From assembly GCA_900208305.1 (NCBI GenBank), contig OAPG01000006.1, forward strand, positions 434,001 through 498,000: 64,000 nucleotides of DNA, read 5' to 3'. The stretch comes from Melanopsichium pennsylvanicum. Its lineage: Eukaryota > Basidiomycota > Ustilaginomycetes > Ustilaginales. A program made the translations under genes and the position numbers. The notes beneath the pieces are model-generated. The model saw only the letters and a list, made by a program, of their open reading frames with translations, searched no databases and was not told the origin of the DNA. Positions 1 to 10,726 of this stretch are shown here, piece after piece (positions within the stretch are counted from its first letter, which is position 1; each line of letters opens with the position of its first letter).

Positions 1-2693
1 AGCTGTTAAAGGTGCAAGAGACCGCTACATCAGACGAAATACGCAAGGCCTACCGCAAGCTCGCGCTCAAACACCATCCAGATAAGAACCCAGACAATGT
101 AGAACAGGCAAATAAGATCTTTCACAAGCTCCAAGAAGCGTACGAGATCCTCTCTGATGATACTGAGCGAGCATGGTACGACCAAAACCGCGAGCGATTG
201 ATGAATGGCGAAGGACCGGATCTGGACGATGAGCAAGTCTTCGACGCATTCAGATCCGGTGCTGCTGAGGCTCCGCAGCCGACAAGCTCATCAAGAGGTC
301 TGACAGCCAAAGCACTGCTGCGATTTTTCGATCCCAGCTTGGCCAACGACTTTACCGATGGCGATAATGGATTCTACGCCACTTACAGGCGTCTCTTCGA
401 ACGTTTGGCACAGGAAGAACGCATCGCAGCACCATATCCCGGCGAAGACACAAGTGTCCCTTCCGCTGATGCCTACCCATCCTTTGGATACAGTCACACC
501 CCGTACTCGCACGCCAAGGGTCAAGAAGCCGACGTTCACCAAACACCACTCAGAGACTTTTACAACGTATTCATCAACTTTCAATCGCGAAAGAGCTTCG
601 GTTGGTTCGACAAGTACGATCTTCGCGATGCACCAGATCGGCGTGTGAAGCGACTCATGGACAAAGAGAACAAGCGCTCAAGGGACGCTGCCAGGAGAGA
701 GTACAACGATGCCGTCCGCTCCCTCGCCGCCTTCGTCCGAAAGCGTGATCCAAGGTACAAGAAGTTCCAGAGCGAGCTCAACTCCACCGGGCCTGGCTCA
801 GCCGCTGATCTGGCCAGAAGAAAGGCAGAAGCAGAAAAGGTCAGGTTGGAGCGCGAGGCGCGTGCACAGTCGTATCAGGCTCAGAGCTGGCAGCAGCCAG
901 AATACCATTTCTCCGATCAAGAGGACGAGGACGAGCACGACTATCAAGAGAGCCAAGACGACGGCGATAGTGCCAGCGATGGAGAAGATGACCACAACGA
1001 GGCCACAGATTCCAACAATGCCCTGAATTCCCTCGATGACGACAACGAGTTTGATGGCTGGGACTGCGTCGCTTGCGACAAACTCTTCCAATCCGAAGCG
1101 GCCTTCCGCAACCATGAACGCAGTGCCAAGCACAAAAAGGCTGTCCAGAAGTTGCAGCGCGAAATGCAAGACGAGGAGGATGAGCTCGGTCTCGGATTGG
1201 ACGCAGACGACATTGCCATCGATTTTTCTCTGGTCGACATGCACCTCGACGGCGCAAAAGCTCGGAGCAAGGAGGACGCAAATGTCACGGCTGGCTTCTC
1301 AATACCCAGCTCTGCCATAGATGCAGCGGCAGGGAAGAGCAAAAAGCAAAAGAAGCAGGCTAAGAAGAGGAGACAGATGGAGCAAGTGGCTGGGCGTACG
1401 CTCGATGAGGATGGGTTTGTAGTACAAGATCTGAATCGCAAGAGTGCCCAGGCGAAGCCGAAGCAGGAAGTCGCTGTCGATGAAGAGGCAGAGACCAAGG
1501 AGCCAGCACCTATAGTCCATGTCATCGATGATGAGGATGCAAACGGCAGCCATGCGGGAGCGGATGTGTGTGATGAGGTCGGAGCGGGCGATGAGGAGAG
1601 TGTCCCGACTCCAGCTCAATCGTCTTCGAAGCCCAGTCCACCGACACCAGAGCCCGGATCGACGTCTTTGAAACCCAAGAACAATTCAGAGCAAGAAGAT
1701 CCCTGGGGTGGCCTCAAAGACCCTCACATCCCCGTCTCAGCCTTCTCCACCACCGTCGCACCCCCACTGCCACCGCTGAGTCGTCCGACCGGGTCTTTCG
1801 ACATCTTTGGCTATGGCTCTCTCATCTTTAAACCACCACCGTACGTCATCGCCGCGACCCCCTGCTACATCAAAGGCTTCGTTCGGCGCTTCGCGCAGCA
1901 CTCTGTAGACCACCGCGGTACTCGCTCTCGACCTGGCCGCGTCGTGACCCTGGTCAAAGCAAGCGATTGGCACCCGCTTTGCAAGGCTGCGAAAGTCAAC
2001 GAGCCCAAATCGCCAGAAGGAGATATTGTCTGGGGAGTTTCTTTCACCATCGATCCCGAGCACGCTGCTGTCGTGCGACAATACCTGGACTATCGAGAGA
2101 AGAATGGGTACAGTGCTATGCATGTCCCCCTCTACACCAAGTCACAAGAAGGTGATGAGGAGAAGGAAGCCATGGTACTCAAGAATGCGCTAGTGTACGT
2201 CGGTCTTCCGTCCAACCCGGCGTTCGTCGGCCCTCAGTCACTGGATGCACTAGCACAACGCATCTATACCTGCGTCGGTCCATCGGGATCGAATCCAGAG
2301 TATCTGCTCAATTTGGCAAGTGCAGTGAGGGAGCTCGCACCTCAAAGTGTAGACCATCACCTCTTCAGCCTCGAAAAGCGCCTCCTGCTTTTGCAAGAGC
2401 AAGATGTTGACCCAGTAGTGCTCATTGCTCACGAATCCAAAGAAGATGCCGCCTCAAAGGATAGCAAGAAAGTGTACGAAGAGGATGAGGGAGAGAACGA
2501 AGAGGCTGGAGCAAGAAGGGGCAAGAAGGGCAAGAACAGCAAGCCGACTGGGAAAAGTAAGGAATGGTGTAACGTGTGTAAAGCGGGTTTTGAAAGCAGG
2601 AGCAAACTGTTCAACCATATCCGCGAGACTGGACATGCGTTGGCTGGAGACCAGAAGCATGTTGGGAGTGGAAAGAAGAGCAAGCGTAGGTGA
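1..2693 (+). CDS. jjj1: JJJ1/DNAJC21-type J-domain protein with an internal ChaC (gamma-glutamylcyclotransferase) domain; 5' partial
   Basis: The frame is open to the left edge (first full codons L-L-K-V-Q-E-T), so the start codon lies outside the window; the first GTG at 12 is only an in-frame codon. Numbering from base 12, the J-domain has its HPD motif at residues 22-24. A charged middle region follows, then a first C2H2 zinc finger (about 350-378, [17 protein letters not shown]). This is the DNAJC21/Jjj1 architecture; Jjj1 stimulates Hsp70 in late cytoplasmic 60S maturation. Residues about 596-795 form a ChaC domain: GYGSLIF at the start, a VDHRGT...PGRVVTL core, and DYREKNGY, whose Glu (about 696) matches the catalytic base. 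ChaC enzymes cleave glutathione to 5-oxoproline and Cys-Gly. A second C2H2 finger (about 851-877, [16 protein letters not shown]) is the usual Jjj1 C-terminus, so ChaC is inserted rather than appended. No stop or splice signal is needed to join the parts. Joint function is unknown. Confidence 0.9.
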   Translation, partial: LLKVQETATSDEIRKAYRKLALKHHPDKNPDNVEQANKIFHKLQEAYEILSDDTERAWYDQNRERLMNGEGPDLDDEQVFDAFRSGAAEAPQPTSSSRGLTAKALLRFFDPSLANDFTDGDNGFYATYRRLFERLAQEERIAAPYPGEDTSVPSADAYPSFGYSHTPYSHAKGQEADVHQTPLRDFYNVFINFQSRKSFGWFDKYDLRDAPDRRVKRLMDKENKRSRDAARREYNDAVRSLAAFVRKRDPRYKKFQSELNSTGPGSAADLARRKAEAEKVRLEREARAQSYQAQSWQQPEYHFSDQEDEDEHDYQESQDDGDSASDGEDDHNEATDSNNALNSLDDDNEFDGWDCVACDKLFQSEAAFRNHERSAKHKKAVQKLQREMQDEEDELGLGLDADDIAIDFSLVDMHLDGAKARSKEDANVTAGFSIPSSAIDAAAGKSKKQKKQAKKRRQMEQVAGRTLDEDGFVVQDLNRKSAQAKPKQEVAVDEEAETKEPAPIVHVIDDEDANGSHAGADVCDEVGAGDEESVPTPAQSSSKPSPPTPEPGSTSLKPKNNSEQEDPWGGLKDPHIPVSAFSTTVAPPLPPLSRPTGSFDIFGYGSLIFKPPPYVIAATPCYIKGFVRRFAQHSVDHRGTRSRPGRVVTLVKASDWHPLCKAAKVNEPKSPEGDIVWGVSFTIDPEHAAVVRQYLDYREKNGYSAMHVPLYTKSQEGDEEKEAMVLKNALVYVGLPSNPAFVGPQSLDALAQRIYTCVGPSGSNPEYLLNLASAVRELAPQSVDHHLFSLEKRLLLLQEQDVDPVVLIAHESKEDAASKDSKKVYEEDEGENEEAGARRGKKGKNSKPTGKSKEWCNVCKAGFESRSKLFNHIRETGHALAGDQKHVGSGKKSKRR

Positions 2694-3165
2694 TTTTTGG
2701 ATGCACTTCTTTCCTGGCGTTCGCATTCTGATGGACATCTGTACAACATAGACGCACATACATAGATCAATACAGTAAAGTTACAGTCTTAGAGCAAGAT
2801 AGGTGCTCATGTGAAGATGATCATTGGATTTTCCTGTTTGAAATGAAGCTGTGCGTAGGGACGACGAGATTACAATATATTGAAGACATGAGGTGGCTAT
2901 TCGTCTGTGATCCTGAGATCAATGTCTGTACGATCAAAGAACCATATAAGGAACGTTTCTCATTTGTGGATGAATATGTTTGCATCACTTGCAGTTTAGC
3001 GCGCACTGTCCAACAATTCAAGGGTCAAGCAAATGTATAACATATTTCTGTGCACTTTTCAGCTTCATGCTTCTTCCCTCCCGACTCTACTTGCACGCCG
3101 CCCACACACCAAGACAGCCAACTTTTGGAGCATGCCACCTCCAACTCCACTGCTGATTATTTGAC
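2694..3165. other. Intergenic, JJJ1 3' end to Dsc3 promoter
   Basis: Holds the 3' untranslated region of the J-protein gene and the promoter of the downstream gene on the same strand. It is AT-rich around 2760-2960. I see no RNA gene, repeat or convincing reading frame. Confidence 0.5.
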
Positions 3166-4814
3166 ATGACAGATACTCTCGACGTCCGCATAGATCTGGG
3201 CGAAGGACCTTCTGGACCCAAAGCGAAGCTCGCCGCTGCAGTTCGGATCAGACCCATCGTAGTTCGTTTCACCGAACCCGGCGTGCGGGATCTTCACCTC
3301 CCTTTATGTTCACTTCTTTCTCTTCGCCCCCTTTCCTCCTCAGATTCGCACACCAGCACCGCTGCTGCCAAAGCTCAGGGCGTGCTCTTCGACCTCGACT
3401 CGGAACTCTCTTCAACACATTCACAAAATCCAGTCCCACCACCAATAACCTCGAACTCGCACATTACCATCAATAACAACGACAGCGCAGTAGAGCACAA
3501 CCTCGTCCAACAAGCTCTGTCGACACTCGACCAACAAGGTCTGCTAGGCGATGAAACGGTATCCGAGCTCAAAGGCAAGATTGAGATTCGAAGGCAAGAG
3601 TTGAGGGATAGACGATTGAGACTGATTCATGCGGGGAGAGTTTTACGGGAAGGGGTCAGGCTGGTTGGATATTTGGAAGAGTTGGATGTACGCACTCGGA
3701 TGCAAAGTAGGCAACAGACGTTGCGGGACCTCGCTTTGCTCAATCAAAACGCTGCTGATAATTCCCAGAGTGACACGGACTCAGACGATGGTCAAGGTGG
3801 AGACGATGAGGAAAGGAAGGATACAGTAGATAAACGGCAGATGAGCATACGCGAGTTGGTAGAGTATTTGTCTCTCCAAGCTTGTGCATCTGGTACTGGT
3901 GATCATGAAGAGCAAGGCTCTTCTGCTGAGACAATGCTGAGAGGCAAAGGGAAAGGCAAGAGCAAGGAACCACCTTTCTACGACGATGTTGTCCAAGTCA
4001 CCATTCGAACCGCTCCAACCATCTACCTCCAGTGTTCCGTCGGCGATCTCAAAACGCCATCCAACCTACTCACCCTTCCTCCTACTTCTTCTGCTGATGC
4101 ACTGATCGACACATCCAATGCTACTCAAATCGCCGAAATCGACCAGCTGGTTGATCTTTCTGACGAACGAAATCGAGGATTCAACCGATTGCTCGAAGCC
4201 GGACTTTCCCCGACCGAAATCGCTTCAATTCGTTCCACCTTCCGTAGCACCCATCCCGTTAACACAACCTATGACCTTATCCAAGCACGGGAACACGCAC
4301 AACACCTACTCGAAATGGAAGAATCTTGGATGGACAGTTTCCACTCGAATCCCAACCCTGGTCAGGTGTTTGGAGAATCCGACGCAGCAGAAGGGAGAGG
4401 CGCATATGGGACAGTATTTCAAGGTTTGATGGTAGGATTTTTCATGCCACCTTTGATACCGCTATTTTGGTTTAGGGATAAAGCGCATCCATCGTCGTTA
4501 CCCGGAGATCGTGGTGGTGGTGGTGGGGAGATTGGAGATGGAGCGAATGAGGACGATGAGGACGAGTACGAGAGGGAAACGAGTCTGGCTGCAAGGGAAA
4601 GTGTTTTTGGGAGTACCATGCAGGTTTCCATCCTGTTTGGGCTCGTTGCAAAGTAAGTACGAGACTCATATTATACACGTGTAAAGGGATTCAGGAGGAG
4701 AGAGAGAGAGAGAGACGCATGGATGCTGACCCCCAACCGCGCGCGTCAACACTTTGTTGAACGTGTTCTAAAATTTACAGTCTAATCATGGGCAGCTTCA
4801 GGTTCATTTGGTAA
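3166..4814 (+). CDS. dsc3: Dsc E3 ubiquitin ligase complex subunit 3 (DUF2407 family)
   Basis: Two exons, 3166-4652 and 4781-4814, with a 128-bp GTAAGT...TTACAG intron; 506 residues. The ubiquitin-like part contains the stretch LIHAGRVLREGVRL (about 144-157). A conserved C-terminal part (about 320-400) includes LVDLSDERNRGFNRLLEAG and LEMEESWMDSF. Two membrane segments follow: one near 416-436 (GLMVGFFMPPLIPLFWF) and a last one that is completed only after splicing (VSILFGLVANLIMGSFRFIW). Dsc3 is a membrane subunit of the Golgi/endosomal Dsc ligase, which in fission yeast is needed for SREBP cleavage and elsewhere degrades membrane proteins. The unspliced frame stops inside the donor itself (AAG-TAA), so an unspliced message would lack the last 11 residues. 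The family call rests on motif recall; the exon junction rests on phase and splice consensus. Confidence 0.82.
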
Positions 4815-4943
4815 GCTTGACTGCATATAGATCGATTCAGTGTAGGACACAAACCACGAACTCGATGGAACTCGTACAAACGGGCGAAGAAAAGTGTAGG
4901 CTGAACATTTCAACGGGCTAAAGAAACTTCGATCAAGGCACCA

Positions 4944-7900
4944 TCAATTGCCAACAGCTCTGCCACTCTTACCTGGAGTAACAGAGATGAAACTCATGTC
5001 GGAAAAAAGAGAGTCTCCCAAGAACCCATCCAGCATACCGAAATCCCAATCGATATCCACGTCAATTCGACCATGTCCGTCTTCCCCTCCTCCTACTACT
5101 CCACCACCACCACCACCACCTGCTGCTGCTGCTGTTTCACATTCTGCTTCTGCTCTGTTCGATTCCCCGTTCATGCCATGATCGCCACCAACACCACCCA
5201 CTCCTGCGATGTTTCCACTTGCTCCAAAGGCACTCGCACTGGCAGCATTGCTTGCCGCAGCTGCAGAAGTATCGATCTGATGTGATGCATCGAATTGAGC
5301 CATTGGGGTCATTTCCGACGTTGTTGGCATGAGTTGTGTTGGGTATGATCGGGGTGGCAAAGGATGCGAATACTGCGGGAGGAGGATGGCAGAGTTAGAA
5401 TGATTGGGTAGGATGGCTGTTTGAACTCCGGACGGTCCCGGTTGAAACTGCATCAATTGTCGAAGCAAGTGATGCTGATCTGAATCCACTTCTCCAGATG
5501 CTGTTGCTGTTGTTGACGACGATAACGACCTGCCTTTTGTTCCAATTCCGTTGCGAGGATCGTCTGGAGCCTGCACCGATCCAGTTACAACACCAATTTT
5601 ATTGCCTGCGTTCTTGTCTTTATCCTCTCCGGTTTTTGCCATCTTTGCAACTTTGCCGTTTTTTCTTGTACCATCATCCGCGTCCCTGTTCCTCTTGTTT
5701 CCAATTTCAACTCGATTGTCACAACTCGCTTCGGTCTCATGAGCTGTTGCAGCCGGAGTCAAAGCTGCTGTCGCTCCTTGCGCCTCCTTTTTGGTCGTCT
5801 TGCTCTTCCAAGCAACTCTGGCCTTGCTGAGCACGGTGAAAAGGAAAACTGCATAACTGCCCGCAGCACCTCTTCTGTGTGGTGTCGCATTGCCTGCCTC
5901 CTCGCAGACCTTTGCCACTTTTTCCACCATCTCAAACGTGTACTCTGCATCAATGTCGATGCTCAATTCCTTCTCATGCTTATCCTTTTTCGCCATGGGT
6001 TGTGATTTCACTTGCAAACTCGAAGCACCAGCAGACATACTGATGAGACCAACGATTCGAAGTGCAAAAATGGCACAATAGACAGGAGTGACGACGGTGC
6101 TATTATGACCCCAAAACAAACCGTTAGGTACCATGGTTGCGACAAAAATACCAAGGTAGGCCATACAACAAGCATACGCATCCTTGTAGATAGGTCCAAG
6201 CACAGTCAATCCAAGATGACTGCACTTGAGTGCAATGGTATCCAGAATCAGTCTGGCGTACCAGTAGTATAATTTGAGACGATGAATGCGCGATAGAGTT
6301 GGTGGAAGATGAGTGTTTGGCCAAAATATCTCCGAAGCTGCTTCAGGAGCCTGAGCAGTTTGTATATTATTTTTGTTGTCATTCTCGTCGTCATTGTTGT
6401 TGTTAATGTTGTTGTTGTTGGACGGCAGATGGTGGGAAGGACTGGTCCAGGTAGCAAGCCAAATATCGAGATCACTGGCGCAAATTCTGCGAAACAATTC
6501 CACCTGTTTGGTCGTCCTCTCTACGGGCAAATGGTTGATGCTCGCATCGACAAAGTTTTCAAAAAGTTCAATGTTCCTCAACATGGTCAACCTTAATTGT
6601 ACCACAGCAACCACGGCCTTGTCCGCAGGAAGAGCAAACTTGTCCAAATGCCAATGTGCACATGCCATCACCACTGGATCGTTGGCCAATGTTGGTCTCC
6701 TACCCATATGTTGCGACATGCTTGTTTCAAACAGCCACAGATTCAGCCATGTTCGTTCGCGATTCCTCAGTCTTCGAGCCAAGGATTCGTCATCTTGCCT
6801 ATTCGCCGGACGTACCGAAATGCGACTATTCATGTCGAGCTCGGATGCTATGCGGATTGCGAATCCCACATATGCCCACGCCTTGTCTTCAGAAAGCGTG
6901 TTCATCTGAGGATGATATGCTGCGAGGATGATCAACGCTTGCGGAATCTCTGCATTTCTGAACCCCTCCATGAGGATGGTGGGCAAAAGATTCGATCGAA
7001 TGTGCATCTCCAAGTGGGCGGCGATCTGGCTCGCTTCCACCCTGTACTTGGCCGCGATCCAACACGTCGAACTCAGCAGCAGCGCCGAACACGATCTCAC
7101 GTGGTCGAACGTGTGCAAGTAAGGATCGAGCAGTGTGATCATGGGGTTGATGTGCTGCATGTAGAGCGCATAGAGCGACTCTGCTTCGACCAAAGTGAGG
7201 TAGCCGCGGTTGATTGGGTCAAAGTGGGGCAGATTGTCCAGTTTGGTATTGAACAGTCCGACGTCAAAGAATGCCTTGCCTCGACCTGGTCCGAAGCGCG
7301 AGACAGCGTTGGAAGCGGTGGTGCCAGCGTATACGCCAAAAAGACTGGCTCGGATATTGGGATCGCCGCCTGAAGATGAGGGACGTTGATCGGCCGAGTG
7401 CGTCGTGGCTCGTTTACTGCTTGACCGATGATTGCCTTGGTTGAAATTCGTGCTGTTGGCGATAGCGACTTTGGAGCGAGAGGTTGAGATGGAAGAGAAA
7501 TCGGTTTCTAGTCCTGAATCTCGATCTCTCGCTGAATCACTGGCGTGAGCAAGCAGTTTGAGTGGATTGGAGAGAGTGGGCAGGCCGAGATTCTCGGGCT
7601 CATCCGGGTCATCAGATGTTGGTGTAGCCGAGGTGATATTTTTGTGTGTCTGCCATGATGATGAGGCTGAAGGTTGGTCGAACAGCTCGGACGGACGTCG
7701 AGGCTTGTTTGACGGAGCGTCGCGATATGCTGAGCCCAGTATTGCGCGTGGCGACTGAGATGGGGGTGACATGGCGGAGGACGAGGATGGGGCCGACAGC
7801 TGGGCTGCCTCTACACCTTTGCAGGAAGCGTCCGGAGAAGAAGCCAAATCTTGGTCAGAGAGAGGCTGAGATGGAACGACAGGCGTTGACTCGATGTGTA

Positions 7901-8633
7901 CGTTGTTTGGGAGAGACTTCGAGTTGGCCGGGCTGCTGGCACGCTTGTTCCTGGAAAACTGCTCAAGAGTGCGGCTGAGTGTCTCAACAGTGCGTTCGAG
8001 CTTCTGTATCTTGGAGCTATCAGACTTGCGGCCTCTTTTGTGACTCTTGTAGTAGCAAGTCTTACCTAGACGCTTACAGCGGATGCACAGGTCGCCTCCA
8101 GAACATTTAACTTTAGAGAGACGACATTCCATGCAGGAAATCTTCTTTTCGGTGCCAACGGTGGAGGCTGCGTTGGTGGCAGTGTCGTTGAATGGTGCGC
8201 AAGAGTCATGATCTCGATCTGCAGGATGAGATGCCGAAGACGTATTGGATGATGCAAGACCGGAGTTTGAGGATGAAGGTTCAAGACGTGATAAGGAAGC
8301 GTGTGCATGGTGAGATGGTGAGGATATTGATGGTGGTGCAGCGGGTGCAGGGGAGTAGCTTCGATGCGAGTATCTATACTGATTGTGAGAGCGATGTGGA
8401 GAGGACAGACTGGTGTAGTGACGCCCTTGGGAGTGGTGTTGGTGTGTGGCATCATGATGCATTTGGTGATGGAGAGAGTGGTGGTAAGGTTGGCAATGCT
8501 GCTGCTGCTGATGCTGATGCTGCTGATGCTGCTGATCGCCGTAGTGTGCTAGCTGGGGAGACGGTGAGGATTCGGCTGCTGCAGCCAAATGATAGAGCGC
8601 GTCATGGTACGAATCTGGCTTTGGTGAGAGCAT
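4944..8633 (-). CDS. Zn2Cys6 (Gal4-type) transcription factor
   Basis: From the ATG at 8633 the protein has 1229 residues. The binuclear cluster near residues 167-195 fits CX2CX6CX5CX2CX6C (CMECRLSKVKC...CIRCKRLGKTC). It is followed by a basic linker and a short coiled coil (IQKLERTVETLSRTLEQF) typical of dimeric Gal4-type factors. A middle region with AESLYALYMQHINPMI and FAIRIASELDMNSR resembles the fungal-specific transcription factor domain. Low-complexity runs are prominent: His/Gln near the N-terminus, Asn/Asp in the middle and Gly near the C-terminus. The frame stays open to an upstream ATG at 8963, but the extra 110 residues look like translated leader, so I prefer 8633. No target or pathway can be read from the sequence. 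It is convergent with Dsc3 and divergent from Swd2. Confidence 0.88.
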   Translation of the reverse strand: MLSPKPDSYHDALYHLAAAAESSPSPQLAHYGDQQHQQHQHQQQQHCQPYHHSLHHQMHHDATHQHHSQGRHYTSLSSPHRSHNQYRYSHRSYSPAPAAPPSISSPSHHAHASLSRLEPSSSNSGLASSNTSSASHPADRDHDSCAPFNDTATNAASTVGTEKKISCMECRLSKVKCSGGDLCIRCKRLGKTCYYKSHKRGRKSDSSKIQKLERTVETLSRTLEQFSRNKRASSPANSKSLPNNVHIESTPVVPSQPLSDQDLASSPDASCKGVEAAQLSAPSSSSAMSPPSQSPRAILGSAYRDAPSNKPRRPSELFDQPSASSSWQTHKNITSATPTSDDPDEPENLGLPTLSNPLKLLAHASDSARDRDSGLETDFSSISTSRSKVAIANSTNFNQGNHRSSSKRATTHSADQRPSSSGGDPNIRASLFGVYAGTTASNAVSRFGPGRGKAFFDVGLFNTKLDNLPHFDPINRGYLTLVEAESLYALYMQHINPMITLLDPYLHTFDHVRSCSALLLSSTCWIAAKYRVEASQIAAHLEMHIRSNLLPTILMEGFRNAEIPQALIILAAYHPQMNTLSEDKAWAYVGFAIRIASELDMNSRISVRPANRQDDESLARRLRNRERTWLNLWLFETSMSQHMGRRPTLANDPVVMACAHWHLDKFALPADKAVVAVVQLRLTMLRNIELFENFVDASINHLPVERTTKQVELFRRICASDLDIWLATWTSPSHHLPSNNNNINNNNDDENDNKNNIQTAQAPEAASEIFWPNTHLPPTLSRIHRLKLYYWYARLILDTIALKCSHLGLTVLGPIYKDAYACCMAYLGIFVATMVPNGLFWGHNSTVVTPVYCAIFALRIVGLISMSAGASSLQVKSQPMAKKDKHEKELSIDIDAEYTFEMVEKVAKVCEEAGNATPHRRGAAGSYAVFLFTVLSKARVAWKSKTTKKEAQGATAALTPAATAHETEASCDNRVEIGNKRNRDADDGTRKNGKVAKMAKTGEDKDKNAGNKIGVVTGSVQAPDDPRNGIGTKGRSLSSSTTATASGEVDSDQHHLLRQLMQFQPGPSGVQTAILPNHSNSAILLPQYSHPLPPRSYPTQLMPTTSEMTPMAQFDASHQIDTSAAAASNAASASAFGASGNIAGVGGVGGDHGMNGESNRAEAECETAAAAGGGGGGGVVGGGEDGHGRIDVDIDWDFGMLDGFLGDSLFSDMSFISVTPGKSGRAVGN

Positions 8634-9434
8634 GGCGTGGGTTGAGCTGGTTGAGATGTGATGAGGAAGCCAAGTGCAGGGTGAGTGATGAGCGTGTGTG
8701 TGCACAGATGTCACACTTGGTTTGAAGGTTGTGATGAGCTGCAGCTTGAATCTAAAGTGGTGGTGGGTGCTCGATGAAGCAAGGTCAATTCTGATGCGAG
8801 TAGAATTGTGAGATGAGAAGCAGAGGTTGAAAGCAACTTTGATGCATAACCAACGGCCAAAAAGGAAGCGTATAACAGGGTCCACAACAAGGAAGGCATC
8901 GTTGACTTTTCTATAGACAACCGAGGAGGCGTTCAGATTTTCATGCTCACTCGTACTTCTCAACCGAAACTACGACATTATTGCATTGATTATTGATTGC
9001 TTTCTCCATTCACATTGTTGTAAGTTCCAAAGGCAAAGTTGTAACTCAAGAGTTGTAACTCAAGAGGCCTGCCTATTTACTTGCTTTAATGCTGCCTGCA
9101 CTGATTGATTTTGTGTAGCAATATTTAATAGTATACTTTACTGTACAGTTGACATTTCGCCTCGGCCATTTGGATCGCCGAATATTCTCGCCAATTGTGA
9201 ATTGTTCAGCCGCGACGCCAATCACGATCCATCTGCGAATCGGATGAGGGAAATCACACATCAACCACGATCCATGATCCCCGATCCACGAACCACGATT
9301 TACGATTCACGATTTACGATTCACGATCCTCACGCTTTGTACAACTGGTTCCACATTATTAAGAAAACTTGCTCCTCCTATACATCTGATCAAGTAGCGC
9401 TTACCTCTTCAACTCAGCATAGCACGCATCAGGT
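8634..9434. other. Divergent promoter region, Zn2Cys6 factor / Swd2
   Basis: About 800 bp between divergent starts. The left part is the probable leader of the transcription factor. A heptad repeat lies at 9295-9329 (own entry). No RNA gene seen. Confidence 0.5.
9295..9329. repeat. Heptanucleotide tandem repeat ACGATTY, 5 copies
   Basis: Five consecutive 7-bp units read ACGATTT, ACGATTC, ACGATTT, ACGATTC, ACGATCC. Looser relatives (ACCACGATCC, CCGATCCACG) extend left to about 9264. It lies about 105 bp upstream of the Swd2 start. Confidence 0.9.
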
Positions 9435-10726
9435 ATGGCAGCGGTAGCCTCAGGCTCATCATCCAGAGTGGGTGCTCTCTCTAATACCTCTGCTGCAGCT
9501 GCACCCTCATCAACAACTTCAACCGACGCCAAGAAGCTTGCCATCACCACAAATCTTATCTCTTCGTTTAAACCAGCAAAGGTCTTCACACAATACGTTT
9601 CAAAAGGCACGTGCATCACTTCGACCTCTTTCGACGACGAAGGTAGCCTATGCGTCACCTCGGCAGAAGACGACTACGTGCACATCTATGATGTTCGCAC
9701 CGGCACACATAAGTCTAGATCTGCCTCACAGAAATACGGTGTTCACTTGGCGCGCTTCACACATGACAAGAACAACATCATCCACGCCTCCACAAAGGAG
9801 AATAACGCAATTCGATACATGAATCTCAAGACCAAGAGCTTCATACGCTACTTTGACGGCCATGAAAACAAGGTGGTCTCTCTTCAAATGAGTCCTCAAA
9901 ACGACACTTTCTTATCAGCTAGCGTAGACGAGGCGGTTCGATTGTGGGATCTGCGCGCTCCAAAATCCATGGCGCATATGCACATCAAAGGGCATCCTGT
10001 AGCGGCGTATGATCCCACAGGCAAAGTTTTTGCAGTGGCCATCAACGAGAGGTCGGCAGTGCTGCTGTATGACATTCGCAAATTTGATCAGATGCCCTTC
10101 CTTGTGGTGTATTTGGACGACAGCGCCGCACTGTCAAAAGTGTCAATGCCGCCAAGAGTACCGATTATCACCAGTCTCACATTTACAAACGACAGCCAGT
10201 ACTTGTTATTGGGTACAAGCGGTGATGTACACTACGTGATAGATACGTTTTCAGAGAGAGGCCAGGTGGTAGCCAGATTGATTGGACACGAAGGATTGGA
10301 AAAGGCAGCGGGCAAGTCAATTGGGATGGTGGCCGAGGCGGGAATCAGTGGACAGGAAGTGTGCTGGACTCCAAATGGCAAATGGGTGCTCTCAGGTTCA
10401 GCAGATGGATCAGTGGTGTTCTGGTACATGGATGTGGAAGAAGCCAAGAAGAACGAGTTTAAGAATTTGAGACCGAGGTTCAAGCATACCGCTCACGATG
10501 GGGCGAGTCGTGTGCTAGCATTCAACCCACGATATGCACGTAAGTGTCACCTAACAGAGAAATCCGAGATATTCCGTTCTCTTGTACTTGAACTCCCACC
10601 TGCAGGGCCTCTGGTCAAAGCATAAAACTGACTCTTTCCGTCTGTCTTGACTTGTCAACTACAGAGCTGATGAGCGGCGGAGCAGAAGTAGCATTCTGGT
10701 TACCAGATTTACCCGAACAAGTGTAA
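9435..10726 (+). CDS. swd2: Swd2/WDR82-type WD40 protein (COMPASS and polyadenylation factor)
   Basis: Two exons, 9435-10539 and 10665-10726, joined across a 125-bp GTAAGT...CTACAG intron, give 388 residues. The seven-blade propeller includes the near-diagnostic stretches AEDDYVHIYDVRTGTHK, STKENNAIRYMNLK, YFDGHENKVVSLQMSP and DEAVRLWDLRAPK. Splicing restores the family's C-terminal strand (FNPRYAQLMSGGAEVAFWLP); reading through the intron would give an unrelated tail. Swd2/WDR82 is a shared subunit of the Set1/COMPASS H3K4 methyltransferase and, in yeast, of the cleavage and polyadenylation factor. The N-terminal 35 residues are Ser/Ala-rich. It diverges from the Zn2Cys6 gene. Confidence 0.9.

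Noticed and set aside
6597..7373. 258-codon plus-strand frame opposite the Zn2Cys6 factor
   Set aside because: Antisense shadow; no recognisable domain.
4944..8963. Start of the Zn2Cys6 factor at the upstream ATG 8963
   Set aside because: The added 110 residues are His/Ser/Thr-rich, leader-like and show no domain; the ATG at 8633 is preferred, though not proven.
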